NCBI GenBank assembly: GCA_023701125.1
Contig: JAMPXO010000026.1
Location: 1 to 48,754, forward strand
Length of the DNA stretch: 48,754 bases
Origin: Vicinamibacteria bacterium
GTDB lineage: Bacteria; Acidobacteriota; Vicinamibacteria; Fen-336
Direction: 5' to 3'
Position 1 is the stretch's first letter, and every line of letters starts with the position of its first letter. The notes beneath the pieces are model-generated. The model had not been told where the DNA came from. It was given only the letters and a program-made list of their open reading frames with translations, and searched no databases. This document shows, in pieces, positions 38,032 through 48,754 of the stretch. A program made the position numbers and the translations under genes.

Positions 38032-39237
38032 CTAGGCGTGGGCCGGGGCCGCGTGGGCGGCCTCGGTCTGGAGCTCGGCCTCGTGCTGCGGCACGAGCGG
38101 CCGGCTCTTGAGCTGGCGCAGGAACAGGTGCACGAACAGCGCGCCGAGGCCGACCGGGGCCAGCACGTCCATCCAGTGCAGGTGGAAGGCGGCGGCCTCG
38201 CTGCCGTGGTGGCCGGCGAGGTCGGGCCCGAGCGTCCAGTAGGTGTCCACCAGCCGCATCAGCAGCAGCCAGGCGGCCATCGGGGCCAGCAGCCGGAGCG
38301 TGCGCTTGACGTCGCGCGAGAGCAGGATGGCGTAGGGCACCACGAAGTGGAACAACACCACGAACAGCCCCAGCGCGCCCCACGCCCCGTTGATGCGGGC
38401 CAGGTAGTAGGGGATCTCCTCCGGCAGGTTGCCGGACCAGATGATCAGGAACTGGGACAGGTTCATGTACGCCCACAGCATGTTGAAGGCGAACAGCAGC
38501 TTGCCCAGGTCGTGCACCGTGTCCTTGCGCATCACGTGCAGGAACGGCTCTTCGTGGGCCATCCGCGACAGCACCACGATGCACACCGCCATCGTCGCCA
38601 GCACGGCGCCGACCAGGTAGATGACACCGTAGATGGTCGAGAACCAGTGCGGGTTCAGCGACATGCCCCAGTCGATCGAGGCGAAGGTCACGGTCAGCAC
38701 CAGGGTGACGAGCCCGCCACCTGCCAGCGCCTGGAAGCGGGAGGAGAGCCCCGGCGTCAGTCCGTCCCGGTCCTGCTCGGCGCTCCACTTGCTGAACAGC
38801 CAGGCGAACAGCGACCACAGCGCGAAGAAGAAGATCGCGCGGCCGGCCCAGGCGGTGCCGTTCAGGTACAGCGCCTTGTGGGCGATGATCTTGTCGTCCG
38901 CGGGCGGGTGGGCCCACGGGTAGATCTTCGCGTAGCCCAGCAGCACCGGCAGGAACAGCACGAACGCGGCCGGCAGCGTGCGCGACCAGGCCTCGAAGAA
39001 GCGGCGCAGCAGGGCGCCCCAGCGGCCGCCGGTCAGGTGCTGCAGCATCAGCAGGCCGAGCGAGCCGATCGGCACCGAGACCCAGAAGAAGAAGGCGAAC
39101 AGGTAGGAGCGCAGGAACTGGTCCGGGCTCGACAGCGCGCCGAGGCCGCACACGGCGAGCGCGGCGAGGCCCAAGCCGAGGGTCGAGGTGAGCATCCGCT
39201 CGAGCGCGGGCGGGACGGGATGGGTGGCGTTCGTCAT
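38032..39237 (-). CDS. actF: Alternative complex III subunit ActF
   Basis: 401 residues with about ten transmembrane helices; the second large quinol-binding-type membrane subunit of ACIII, related to NrfD. Features: FLRSYLFAFFFWVSVPIGSL, LLMLQHLTGGRWG, SIDWGMSLNPHWFSTIYGVI, NMLWAYMNLSQFLIIWSGNL and a His-rich ending. It lies between actE and the small membrane-protein gene. ACIII oxidises quinol and passes electrons to cytochrome c or directly to the caa3 oxidase. Confidence 0.92.
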   Translation of the reverse strand: MTNATHPVPPALERMLTSTLGLGLAALAVCGLGALSSPDQFLRSYLFAFFFWVSVPIGSLGLLMLQHLTGGRWGALLRRFFEAWSRTLPAAFVLFLPVLLGYAKIYPWAHPPADDKIIAHKALYLNGTAWAGRAIFFFALWSLFAWLFSKWSAEQDRDGLTPGLSSRFQALAGGGLVTLVLTVTFASIDWGMSLNPHWFSTIYGVIYLVGAVLATMAVCIVVLSRMAHEEPFLHVMRKDTVHDLGKLLFAFNMLWAYMNLSQFLIIWSGNLPEEIPYYLARINGAWGALGLFVVLFHFVVPYAILLSRDVKRTLRLLAPMAAWLLLMRLVDTYWTLGPDLAGHHGSEAAAFHLHWMDVLAPVGLGALFVHLFLRQLKSRPLVPQHEAELQTEAAHAAPAHA

Positions 39238-39243
39238 GGCGTC

Positions 39244-39861
39244 CTAGTGGGCCGCGCCGGCCGCCGCGGGGGCGGCTCCGGAGAGGGCCTTTTCGGCCTC
39301 GGCGCGGCGGGCGGCCGGCACGTCCTCGAGCCGGGCGTGCTGCGAGAGCTGCAGCGCGCGGATGTAGGCCACGATCGCCCAGCGGTCCTCGACGCCGATC
39401 TGCGCCGCGTAGTCGGGCATCGCGCCGAAACCGTTGGCGATCACGTCGTAGAAGTAGCCGAGCCGCTCGTTGCGCAGCCGGTCCTGGTGGAAGTTGCCGG
39501 CGGCGCGGTAGCCGCGCTGGACCACCATGCCGTTGCCGGCGCCGGTGGCGCCGTGGCACGGCGCGCAGTAGATGTTGTAGCGGTCGCGCCCGCGCTCCAT
39601 CCGCTTCTGGTCGATCACGAACGGGAAGGCGTTGACGAACTGGCCGTACTGGCGGCCGGTGTAGAGGAACTCGTCCTCGCGCAGGTGGCCGCGCGGGATC
39701 GTGCCCTCGACCAGCGGCCGCCCGGCGCGGTCGTCGCGCCAGAACTCGGAGCGGGCCTGGGCCTTCAGCCGGGGCTGGTCGTGCATGTCCTGGCGGCAGC
39801 CGGCGCCCAGGGCGACCACGGCCACGAGACCCGCCAGCAGGTTGCGGCGACGGGCGCTCAC
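39244..39861 (-). CDS. actE: Alternative complex III monohaem cytochrome c ActE
   Basis: 205 residues. Lipoprotein-type N-terminus (LLAGLVAVVALGAGC; lipobox LGAGC), then a class I cytochrome c domain with haem motif CAPCH (YCAPCHGATGAGNG) and axial Met in GFGAMPDYA. It would be lipid-anchored and shuttle electrons within ACIII. It starts with GTG, overlapping the actD stop by 4 nt. Confidence 0.92.
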   Translation of the reverse strand: MSARRRNLLAGLVAVVALGAGCRQDMHDQPRLKAQARSEFWRDDRAGRPLVEGTIPRGHLREDEFLYTGRQYGQFVNAFPFVIDQKRMERGRDRYNIYCAPCHGATGAGNGMVVQRGYRAAGNFHQDRLRNERLGYFYDVIANGFGAMPDYAAQIGVEDRWAIVAYIRALQLSQHARLEDVPAARRAEAEKALSGAAPAAAGAAH

Positions 39862-40387
39862 GGCTGCACCTCCGCCACGTCCGCGACCCCCGGCTGGGAT
39901 GCCAGGAAGGCCCGCGTCTTCTCGGCGTCGAACAGCGGGTCGCCCGCCTCGATGCACAGGAAGAACTTGTCGCGGCTGGCGCCGGCGAAGGCCGGCACGT
40001 TGAACACCGGGTGGTACGGCTGCGGCAGCCCGTTGAGGGCCAGCATGCCGAGCACCGCGGAGAAGGCCGCGAACAGGATGGTCGTCTCGTAGGCCGGCGG
40101 GATGAACGCCACCCACGAGTGGAACGGGCGGCCGCCGATGTTCATCGGGTACTCGATCACCGACGACCAGTACTGCAGGCCGTAGCCCGCCACCAGGCCG
40201 GCGATGCCGCCGCCGAGGCAGATCGTCGCCACGTGCGACTTGGGCAGCGCCAGCGCCTCGGACAGCGCCTCGATCGGGTACGGCGAGTAGGCGTCCATCT
40301 GGCGGTAGCCCGCCATGCGGGCGGCCTCGGTCGCCTCGACGACGGCCTTGGGGTCGTGGAACTCGGCCATCAGGCCGTACAGCGCGC

Positions 40388-40391
<4 letters not shown>
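39858..40391 (-). CDS. actD: Alternative complex III subunit ActD
   Basis: 177 residues, DUF3341 type. A soluble N-terminal part (LMAEFHDPKAVVEATEAARM) is followed by two transmembrane helices (~65-85 and ~105-130) and GGRPFHSWVAFIPPAYETTI, with a C-terminal segment FNVPAFAGASRDKFFLCIEA. Structural membrane subunit of ACIII. It starts with GTG, overlapping actC by 4 nt. Confidence 0.9.
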
Positions 40392-44797
<4,406 letters not shown>

Positions 44798-44801
<4 letters not shown>

Positions 44802-45448
44802 CGGTGGCAGGTCGAACAGGAGGTGCGCGGCTTCAGTCCGTATTTCTTCACGAGTTCCTTGCCCACTTCGATCTGGTTCGCCGGGGCCTGCCAGGCGACG
44901 TTGAACACCTGGTCCTGCGGCCGCACGAACTTCTCGGGGTTGCGGTGGCACTCGAGGCACCACTCCATCTGGAGCGAGTGCTCCTGCCACGCCAGCGGCT
45001 GCAGGTCGATGCGGCCGTGGCAGGTGCTGCAGCCCATGCCCTTGTTCACGTGCGCGGAGTGGTTGAAGTAGGCGAAGTCGGGCAGGTCGTTGACCTTCGT
45101 CCAGGCGATCGACTTGCCGTCACGGAAGCTCTGGCGCACCGGCTCCAGGGTCGGGCTGTCGTTCCAGATCTGCGCGTGGCAGTTCATGCAGGTCTTGGTC
45201 GGGGGAATCCCCGCCTTGGCCGACTTCTCCACCGCGGTGTGGCAGTAGCGGCAGTCGACGCCGATGCCGCCGACGTGGTGCTGGTGGGAGAACGGCACCG
45301 GCTGCTCGCGGGTCTCGTGCTGCCGGGTCACGTAGGGCGAACGCTGCAACCAATAGAGCGCACCGCCGGCCGTGGCCGCGAGGGCACCGGCGACGATGAT
45401 GCTGGCTTGCGCCAGCGCGTTCGCGCTCTTGGGAAAGATCTGGGCCAT
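44798..45448 (-). CDS. actA: Alternative complex III pentahaem cytochrome ActA
   Basis: 216 residues. One N-terminal transmembrane helix (~13-33, [20 protein letters not shown]), then five CxxCH motifs (CRYCH, CMNCH, CSTCH, CLECH, CSTCH) with distal His residues such as FSHQHHVGG and YFNHSAHV. It heads the act-cox operon. The start was set at MAQIFPKSA because the upstream extension is Arg-rich and non-conserved; no strong ribosome-binding site is visible. Confidence 0.93.
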
Positions 45449-45579
45449 CAGGAAGCGCCTTGTTCCTCTTTTTCGCGCACGAGTTCGCGGGCGGTCCAAG
45501 AGAGTCCGACGTATGACTCAGGAGGTTGCCGCCCCGATCTCGACTTCAAATGCAGGGCTAGGCTCAATGCCGAAGGCGA

Positions 45580-45609
45580 AACTTACTGTACGGATGGAAC
45601 GCTCGTCAA
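45580..45609 (-). promoter_or_regulatory. Candidate promoter of the act-cox operon
   Basis: On the minus strand TTGACG (45609-45604), 18-bp spacer, TAAGTT (45585-45580), giving a leader of about 130 nt before actA. It lies in the 241-bp divergent region 45449-45689 shared with mtnA. That region is otherwise without genes and somewhat AT-richer than its surroundings. Confidence 0.35.
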
Positions 45610-45677
45610 CACGTCAATCCTGCGCGGGCGAACGGCAGGGTGGCGCGCGGGCAACCACGCGGACACGGGCGCCCGTT

Positions 45678-45689
45678 TACACTCGACAG
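45678..45689 (+). promoter_or_regulatory. Leaderless-type -10 box for mtnA
   Basis: TACACT, then CGACAG, then the GTG at 45690. It shares the exact 6-nt spacing with five other genes here and decides the start of mtnA, for which no ribosome-binding site is visible. Confidence 0.5.
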
Positions 45690-46730
45690 GTGGAACCTAC
45701 CGTCACCTGGCGCGATGGCGCCGTCGTCCTGATCGACCAGCGCAAGCTGCCGCTGCACGAGGAGTACCTGACGCTCGCCGACCACCGGGCGGTGGCGGCC
45801 GCGATCAGGGACATGGCCGTGCGCGGTGCACCCGCGATCGGCGTCACTGCTGCCTACGGCCTGGCCGTCGCCCTGCACGCGACGCGGGCCGAAGGCGCCG
45901 CCCTGGCCGAGGAGTTCGAGGCGGCTGCCGCCCTGCTGGCGGCCACCCGGCCCACCGCCGTCAACCTGTTCTGGGCGATCGAGCGGATGCGGGCCCGGTT
46001 CCGGGCCGGGGCAGGCCGCGACCGGACGGCGCTGGCCGAGGCGGCGCTGGCCGAGGCGCAGGCGATCGACGCCGAGGACTTCGCCGCCTGCCGCCGGATG
46101 GGCGACCTCGGCGCCGCGCTGCTGCCGCCGGGCGCGCGGGTGCTCACCCACTGCAACGCCGGGGCGCTGGCCACCGCCGGCTACGGCACGGCGCTGGGCG
46201 TGATCCGCTCGGCCTTCCGCGACGGCCGCATCGCCCGCGTCTACGTCGACGAGACGCGGCCGTTCCTGCAGGGCGCGCGGCTGACCGCGTGGGAACTGCA
46301 CCACGAGGGCATCCCCGCCACGCTGATCGCCGACAACATGGCCGGCCACCTGATGGCGCGCGGCGAGATCGACGCCGTGGTCGTCGGCTCGGACCGGATC
46401 GCGGCCAACGGCGACGTGGCGAACAAGATCGGCACCTACACGGTGGCGGTGCTGGCGAAGGAGCACGGGCTGCCCTTCTACGTCGCGGCCCCGATCTCGA
46501 CCTTCGACCTGAACACGGCCAACGGCGACGCGATCCCGATCGAGGAGCGGCCCGAGGAGGAGGTCACCCACCACGGCGGCAAGCGGCTGGCGCCGGAGGG
46601 CATCGCGGTCCGCAACCCGGCCTTCGACGTCACCCCGCACCGCTACGTGACCGCCATCGTCTGCGAGCGCGGTGTCGCCCGCGCGCCGTACGCCGAATCG
46701 CTGCGCGCGCTGGCGGAGGGACAGGCTTGA
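45690..46730 (+). CDS. mtnA: Methylthioribose-1-phosphate isomerase
   Basis: 346 residues, the normal family length when started at the GTG at 45690. Motifs: [20 protein letters not shown] near the N-terminus, [20 protein letters not shown] with the catalytic Cys, [10 protein letters not shown] and [20 protein letters not shown] with the catalytic Asp. It converts 5-methylthioribose 1-phosphate to the ribulose form in methionine salvage; some homologues act on related sugar phosphates. No other salvage genes are in view. tsaD follows with a TTGA overlap. Confidence 0.92.
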   Translation: MEPTVTWRDGAVVLIDQRKLPLHEEYLTLADHRAVAAAIRDMAVRGAPAIGVTAAYGLAVALHATRAEGAALAEEFEAAAALLAATRPTAVNLFWAIERMRARFRAGAGRDRTALAEAALAEAQAIDAEDFAACRRMGDLGAALLPPGARVLTHCNAGALATAGYGTALGVIRSAFRDGRIARVYVDETRPFLQGARLTAWELHHEGIPATLIADNMAGHLMARGEIDAVVVGSDRIAANGDVANKIGTYTVAVLAKEHGLPFYVAAPISTFDLNTANGDAIPIEERPEEEVTHHGGKRLAPEGIAVRNPAFDVTPHRYVTAIVCERGVARAPYAESLRALAEGQA

Positions 46731-47764
46731 CCTTCCGGCTGCTGGCGATCGAGACGTCCTGCGACGAAACCGCGGCCGCCGTGCTCGAGGACGGCCGCCA
46801 CATCCTCTCCAACGTGGTCTCCTCGCAGGCCGACCTGCACGCGCCGTGGGGCGGCGTCGTGCCCGAGCTGGCCGCCCGCCACCACCTGGAGAACCTGGCG
46901 CCGGTGACGGAAGCCGCGCTGCGCGAGGCTGGCCTCGGGCTGGCGGAGATCGACGCCATCGCGGTCACCGCCGGTCCCGGCCTGGTCGGCTCGCTGCTGG
47001 CCGGCGTGCAGTTCGCCAAGGGCCTCGCCTTCGCCGCCGGCAAGCCGCTGGTGCCGGTCCACCACATCGCCGGCCACCTCGAAGCGCCGTTCCTGGCCGC
47101 GCCTGACGGGGTGCTTCTTCCCGCGCTCGCGTTGTGCGTGTCGGGGGGGCACACCAGCCTGTTCGAGATGCCGGAGCGCGGCGTGTACCGGCTGATCGGG
47201 CGCACCCGCGACGACGCCGCCGGCGAGGCCTACGACAAGGTCGCCAAGCTGCTCGGCCTCGGCTACCCGGGGGGACCGGTGATCGACCGCCTGGCCCGCG
47301 GCGCCGACGACCGCGCCGTGGACTTCACGCCGGCCCGGATCAAGGACCCGCGGAGGGCCAACGACTTCAGCTTCAGCGGCCTCAAGACCGCGGTGCTCTA
47401 CCACGTGCGGCGCGAGGGCATCGCACCGGTGGCGCCCGGCGAGACGCCGTCGAAGACGATCGCCGACCTGGTCGCTTCGTTCCAGCGGGCGGTGGTGCAG
47501 TCGCTGGTCGGCAAGATGGTGGCCGCGGCCGAAACGCTGCGGCCGAAGAGCCTGCTGCTGACCGGCGGCGTCGCCGCCAACAGCCGGCTGCGGGCGGACG
47601 CGGCGGCGGCCGCCGCGCGCCTGGGCCTGCCGCTGTTCGTGCCGCCGATCGCGCTGTCGACCGACAACGCCGCGATGATCGCGGCCGCCGGCACGCTCGC
47701 TTTCGACCGCGGCGTGCGCGCGACGTGGGACCTGGAAGCCCACCCCCAACTCCCTCTCGTGTAG
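46727..47764 (+). CDS. tsaD: tRNA N6-threonylcarbamoyladenosine transferase subunit TsaD
   Basis: 345 residues, ASKHA fold. [20 protein letters not shown] at the N-terminus, [15 protein letters not shown] with the metal-binding His pair, [13 protein letters not shown] (phosphate loop), [20 protein letters not shown] and [16 protein letters not shown]. With TsaB and TsaE it transfers threonylcarbamoyl to A37 of ANN-decoding tRNAs. It starts with TTG 7 nt after GGAGGG, overlapping the mtnA stop (TTGA). An ATG start is not available in frame near the conserved N-terminus. Confidence 0.94.
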   Translation: MTFRLLAIETSCDETAAAVLEDGRHILSNVVSSQADLHAPWGGVVPELAARHHLENLAPVTEAALREAGLGLAEIDAIAVTAGPGLVGSLLAGVQFAKGLAFAAGKPLVPVHHIAGHLEAPFLAAPDGVLLPALALCVSGGHTSLFEMPERGVYRLIGRTRDDAAGEAYDKVAKLLGLGYPGGPVIDRLARGADDRAVDFTPARIKDPRRANDFSFSGLKTAVLYHVRREGIAPVAPGETPSKTIADLVASFQRAVVQSLVGKMVAAAETLRPKSLLLTGGVAANSRLRADAAAAAARLGLPLFVPPIALSTDNAAMIAAAGTLAFDRGVRATWDLEAHPQLPLV

Positions 47765-47790
47765 TGGGGGCTGAAGCATTGGAAACCGAC

Positions 47791-47957
47791 GGGGGTTCGG
47801 GGGCGGAGGAGCGTCCGTTCGCGACGTAGCCCCCATGGGACCGGCGTCGGGTTCACCCCGACGTCGGAACCCGACGGGGGTTTGGGGGCGGAGGAGCATC
47901 CGTTCGCGACGTAGCCCCCATGGGACCGGCGTCGGGCTTTGCCCGTCGCTGGAACCC
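47791..47957 (+). repeat. Array D of palindromic element (2 copies)
   Basis: Two units with heads at 47791 and 47876. They are preceded by a decayed tail (GGAAACCGAC), so each head abuts a GAAC-CCGAC-type end. Unit 1 hairpin II is CGTCGGG paired with CCCGACG, where array C has CGCCGGG/CCCGGCG: a compensatory change in both arms. Unit 2 has CGGGC/GCCCG with a TTT loop. The array lies in the gap between tsaD and the next gene. Confidence 0.92.
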
Positions 47958-47960
47958 TAC

Positions 47961-47989
47961 TTGACATGTTTTGACGGCATGACTAGCGT
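47961..47989 (+). promoter_or_regulatory. Sigma70-type promoter downstream of array D
   Basis: TTGACA at 47961-47966, 17-bp spacer, TAGCGT at 47984-47989: the same architecture as the sucA promoter. It would give a leader of about 40 nt to the TTG at 48036. It also argues against the ATG at 47979, which lies inside the promoter, as the start of the next gene. Confidence 0.5.
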
Positions 47990-48035
47990 GGAGAGGTCAC
48001 TGCTCTCGACGCGACCGCGCACTGCCGGAGGCCTT

Positions 48036-48290
48036 TTGGACACATCGAAGAACCGGGCGCTCTCAGACTTCTACCGCGAAGAATTCCTCAGACACCTGCA
48101 GTACCTGGAGACGAGCGGCCTCAACCGCGCCGAAGGCGGGGCCCGGCTCGACAAGGTGTGTCGGCGCTTCATCGCCGACCTCGACAGCGTGTGCTGGCGC
48201 GCCGACTTCCCGCGCCTGGCCGAGACGCTGCTGCAGAACTTCGACGCACTGACCCGGCTGTCGGAGCTGGACCCGCGCCAGGGCCACTGA
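48036..48290 (+). CDS. Small hypothetical protein
   Basis: 84 residues from the TTG at 48036, which follows GGAGG by 4 nt; an in-frame ATG at 47979 would add 19 residues (MTSVERSLLSTRPRTAGGL). It is helical and charged: NRALSDFYREEFLRHLQYLE, RLDKVCRRFIADLDSVCWRA, LAETLLQNFDALTRLSELDP. Two cysteines and no membrane segment. No family recognised. The stop overlaps the likely start of the glycerate kinase gene (CTGA). Confidence 0.6.
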   Translation: MDTSKNRALSDFYREEFLRHLQYLETSGLNRAEGGARLDKVCRRFIADLDSVCWRADFPRLAETLLQNFDALTRLSELDPRQGH

Positions 48291-48754
48291 ACTCCCCGCC
48301 GGCCACTCGCGCCGCGTTGCACGCGGCGGTGCGCGGCATCCTGCGCGCAGGCCTGCGTGCCGCCGACCCCTTCCCGACGACCCGCGACGCGCTGCGCAGC
48401 CTGCTCGAACGGGGCCGCTTGCGCCCGCGCGGTCGGCTGGTCGCCCTCGCCGCCGGCAAGGCCGCGTTGCCGATGGCTCGGGCCGCGCGCGCCGTCCTCG
48501 GCGCGCGCCTCGAGGAGTTGCTGGTCGTCACCCACGCCCGCGCGGGCCGGGCCCCGGCCCGCGCGCGGGTGATGTTGGCTGCCCACCCGGTGCCCGACGC
48601 GCGCAGCGTGGCCGCCGCCCGCGCGGCGCTGGCGCTCGCCTCCGGGCTCGGCCGCGACGACCTGCTGTTGGTGCTGCTCTCGGGCGGCGCCTCCGCCTTG
48701 CTGTGCGCCCCGGCCCCGGGCCTGAGCCTCGCCGACAAGCGGGCCACGACCCGG
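48287..48754 (+). CDS. Glycerate 2-kinase family protein, cut by the window edge
   Basis: Open to the right edge; about 156 codons are visible. The frame reads AALHAAVRGILRAGLRAADP, VALAAGKAALPMARAA, LVVTHARAG, AHPVPDARSVAAARAALALA and LLVLLSGGASALLCAPAPG, which match the N-terminal domain of MOFRL-type glycerate 2-kinases (GckA/TtuD, DUF4147). The reaction is glycerate to 2-phosphoglycerate using ATP. No ATG lies in frame: the candidate start is a CTG overlapping the previous stop (CTGA), otherwise TTG 48317 or GTG 48329. The 3' end is not in the window. Confidence 0.8.
   Translation, partial: MNSPPATRAALHAAVRGILRAGLRAADPFPTTRDALRSLLERGRLRPRGRLVALAAGKAALPMARAARAVLGARLEELLVVTHARAGRAPARARVMLAAHPVPDARSVAAARAALALASGLGRDDLLLVLLSGGASALLCAPAPGLSLADKRATTR

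Noticed and set aside
45449-45689. A small gene or structured RNA between actA and mtnA
   Set aside because: No frame with a start, ribosome-binding site and plausible product, and no tRNA-like or riboswitch-like fold was evident by eye.
47979-48035. ATG 47979 as start of the small gene
   Set aside because: It lies between the -35 and -10 boxes of a good promoter and lacks a ribosome-binding site; TTG 48036 has GGAGG. The choice remains tentative.

Overview
The window is GC-rich (roughly 70% by eye) bacterial chromosome with densely packed genes. Its bioenergetic genes point to an aerobic Gram-negative bacterium: a partial complex I operon, an alternative complex III (ActABCDEF) plus caa3-type oxidase operon, and a 2-oxoglutarate dehydrogenase E1/E2 pair. 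An Acidobacteriota-like lineage fits, but no 16S rRNA or other decisive marker is present, so the taxonomy is inference. Starts are often GTG, with some TTG and two apparent CTG. Adjacent genes commonly overlap by 4 nt (NTGA). Several genes show a TANNNT-like -10 box exactly 6 nt before the start codon, which suggests leaderless transcripts.

Layout. 1-1.4 kb: a five-copy palindromic repeat array, a VOC protein and a CoA-binding protein. 1.5-6.6 kb: nuoB-nuoCD-nuoG-nuoI and a dCMP-deaminase-like gene. 6.6-14.3 kb: a decayed vapBC pair, two APC-type permeases, an EAL phosphodiesterase, a secreted protein with a divergent class III cyclase, and a PanE-like reductase. 14.3-15.7 kb: an SPFH membrane protein with two small ribbon-helix-helix proteins and a tandem operator. 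15.7-21.1 kb: a DUF2332 gene carrying an in-frame copy of the repeat, an M48 protease, an HtpX remnant, a selenocysteine-type peroxiredoxin, OsmC, DUF1801 and an M28 peptidase. 21.1-26.8 kb: a response regulator, a DHp-DHp-REC-adenylyl cyclase, an NTF2-like protein, an AraC regulator, a cNMP-domain-like protein and a membrane protein. 26.8-31.8 kb: sucA with an inserted cyclic-nucleotide-binding domain, sucB and a DUF4230-like gene. 31.8-45.4 kb (minus strand): a sarcosine-oxidase-like flavoprotein and the actABCDEF-sco-coxBACD operon. 45.7-48.75 kb: mtnA-tsaD, another repeat array, a small unknown gene and a truncated glycerate 2-kinase gene.

How the parts connect. Complex I, ACIII and caa3 oxidase would form one aerobic chain fed by NADH from the OGDH complex. 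The most unusual feature is SucA: a cNMP-binding domain with an intact phosphate-binding cassette sits between its E2-binding N-terminus and its catalytic body. A complete adenylyl cyclase lies about 3.4 kb upstream, suggesting cyclic-nucleotide control of TCA flux. The second highlight is a family of ~82-87 bp double-hairpin elements with compensatory base changes. They occur in tandem arrays, at gene ends and, in one case, as an exact 81-bp in-frame insert inside a coding sequence. The third is a peroxiredoxin whose peroxidatic Cys codon is TGA, followed by a SECIS-like hairpin.
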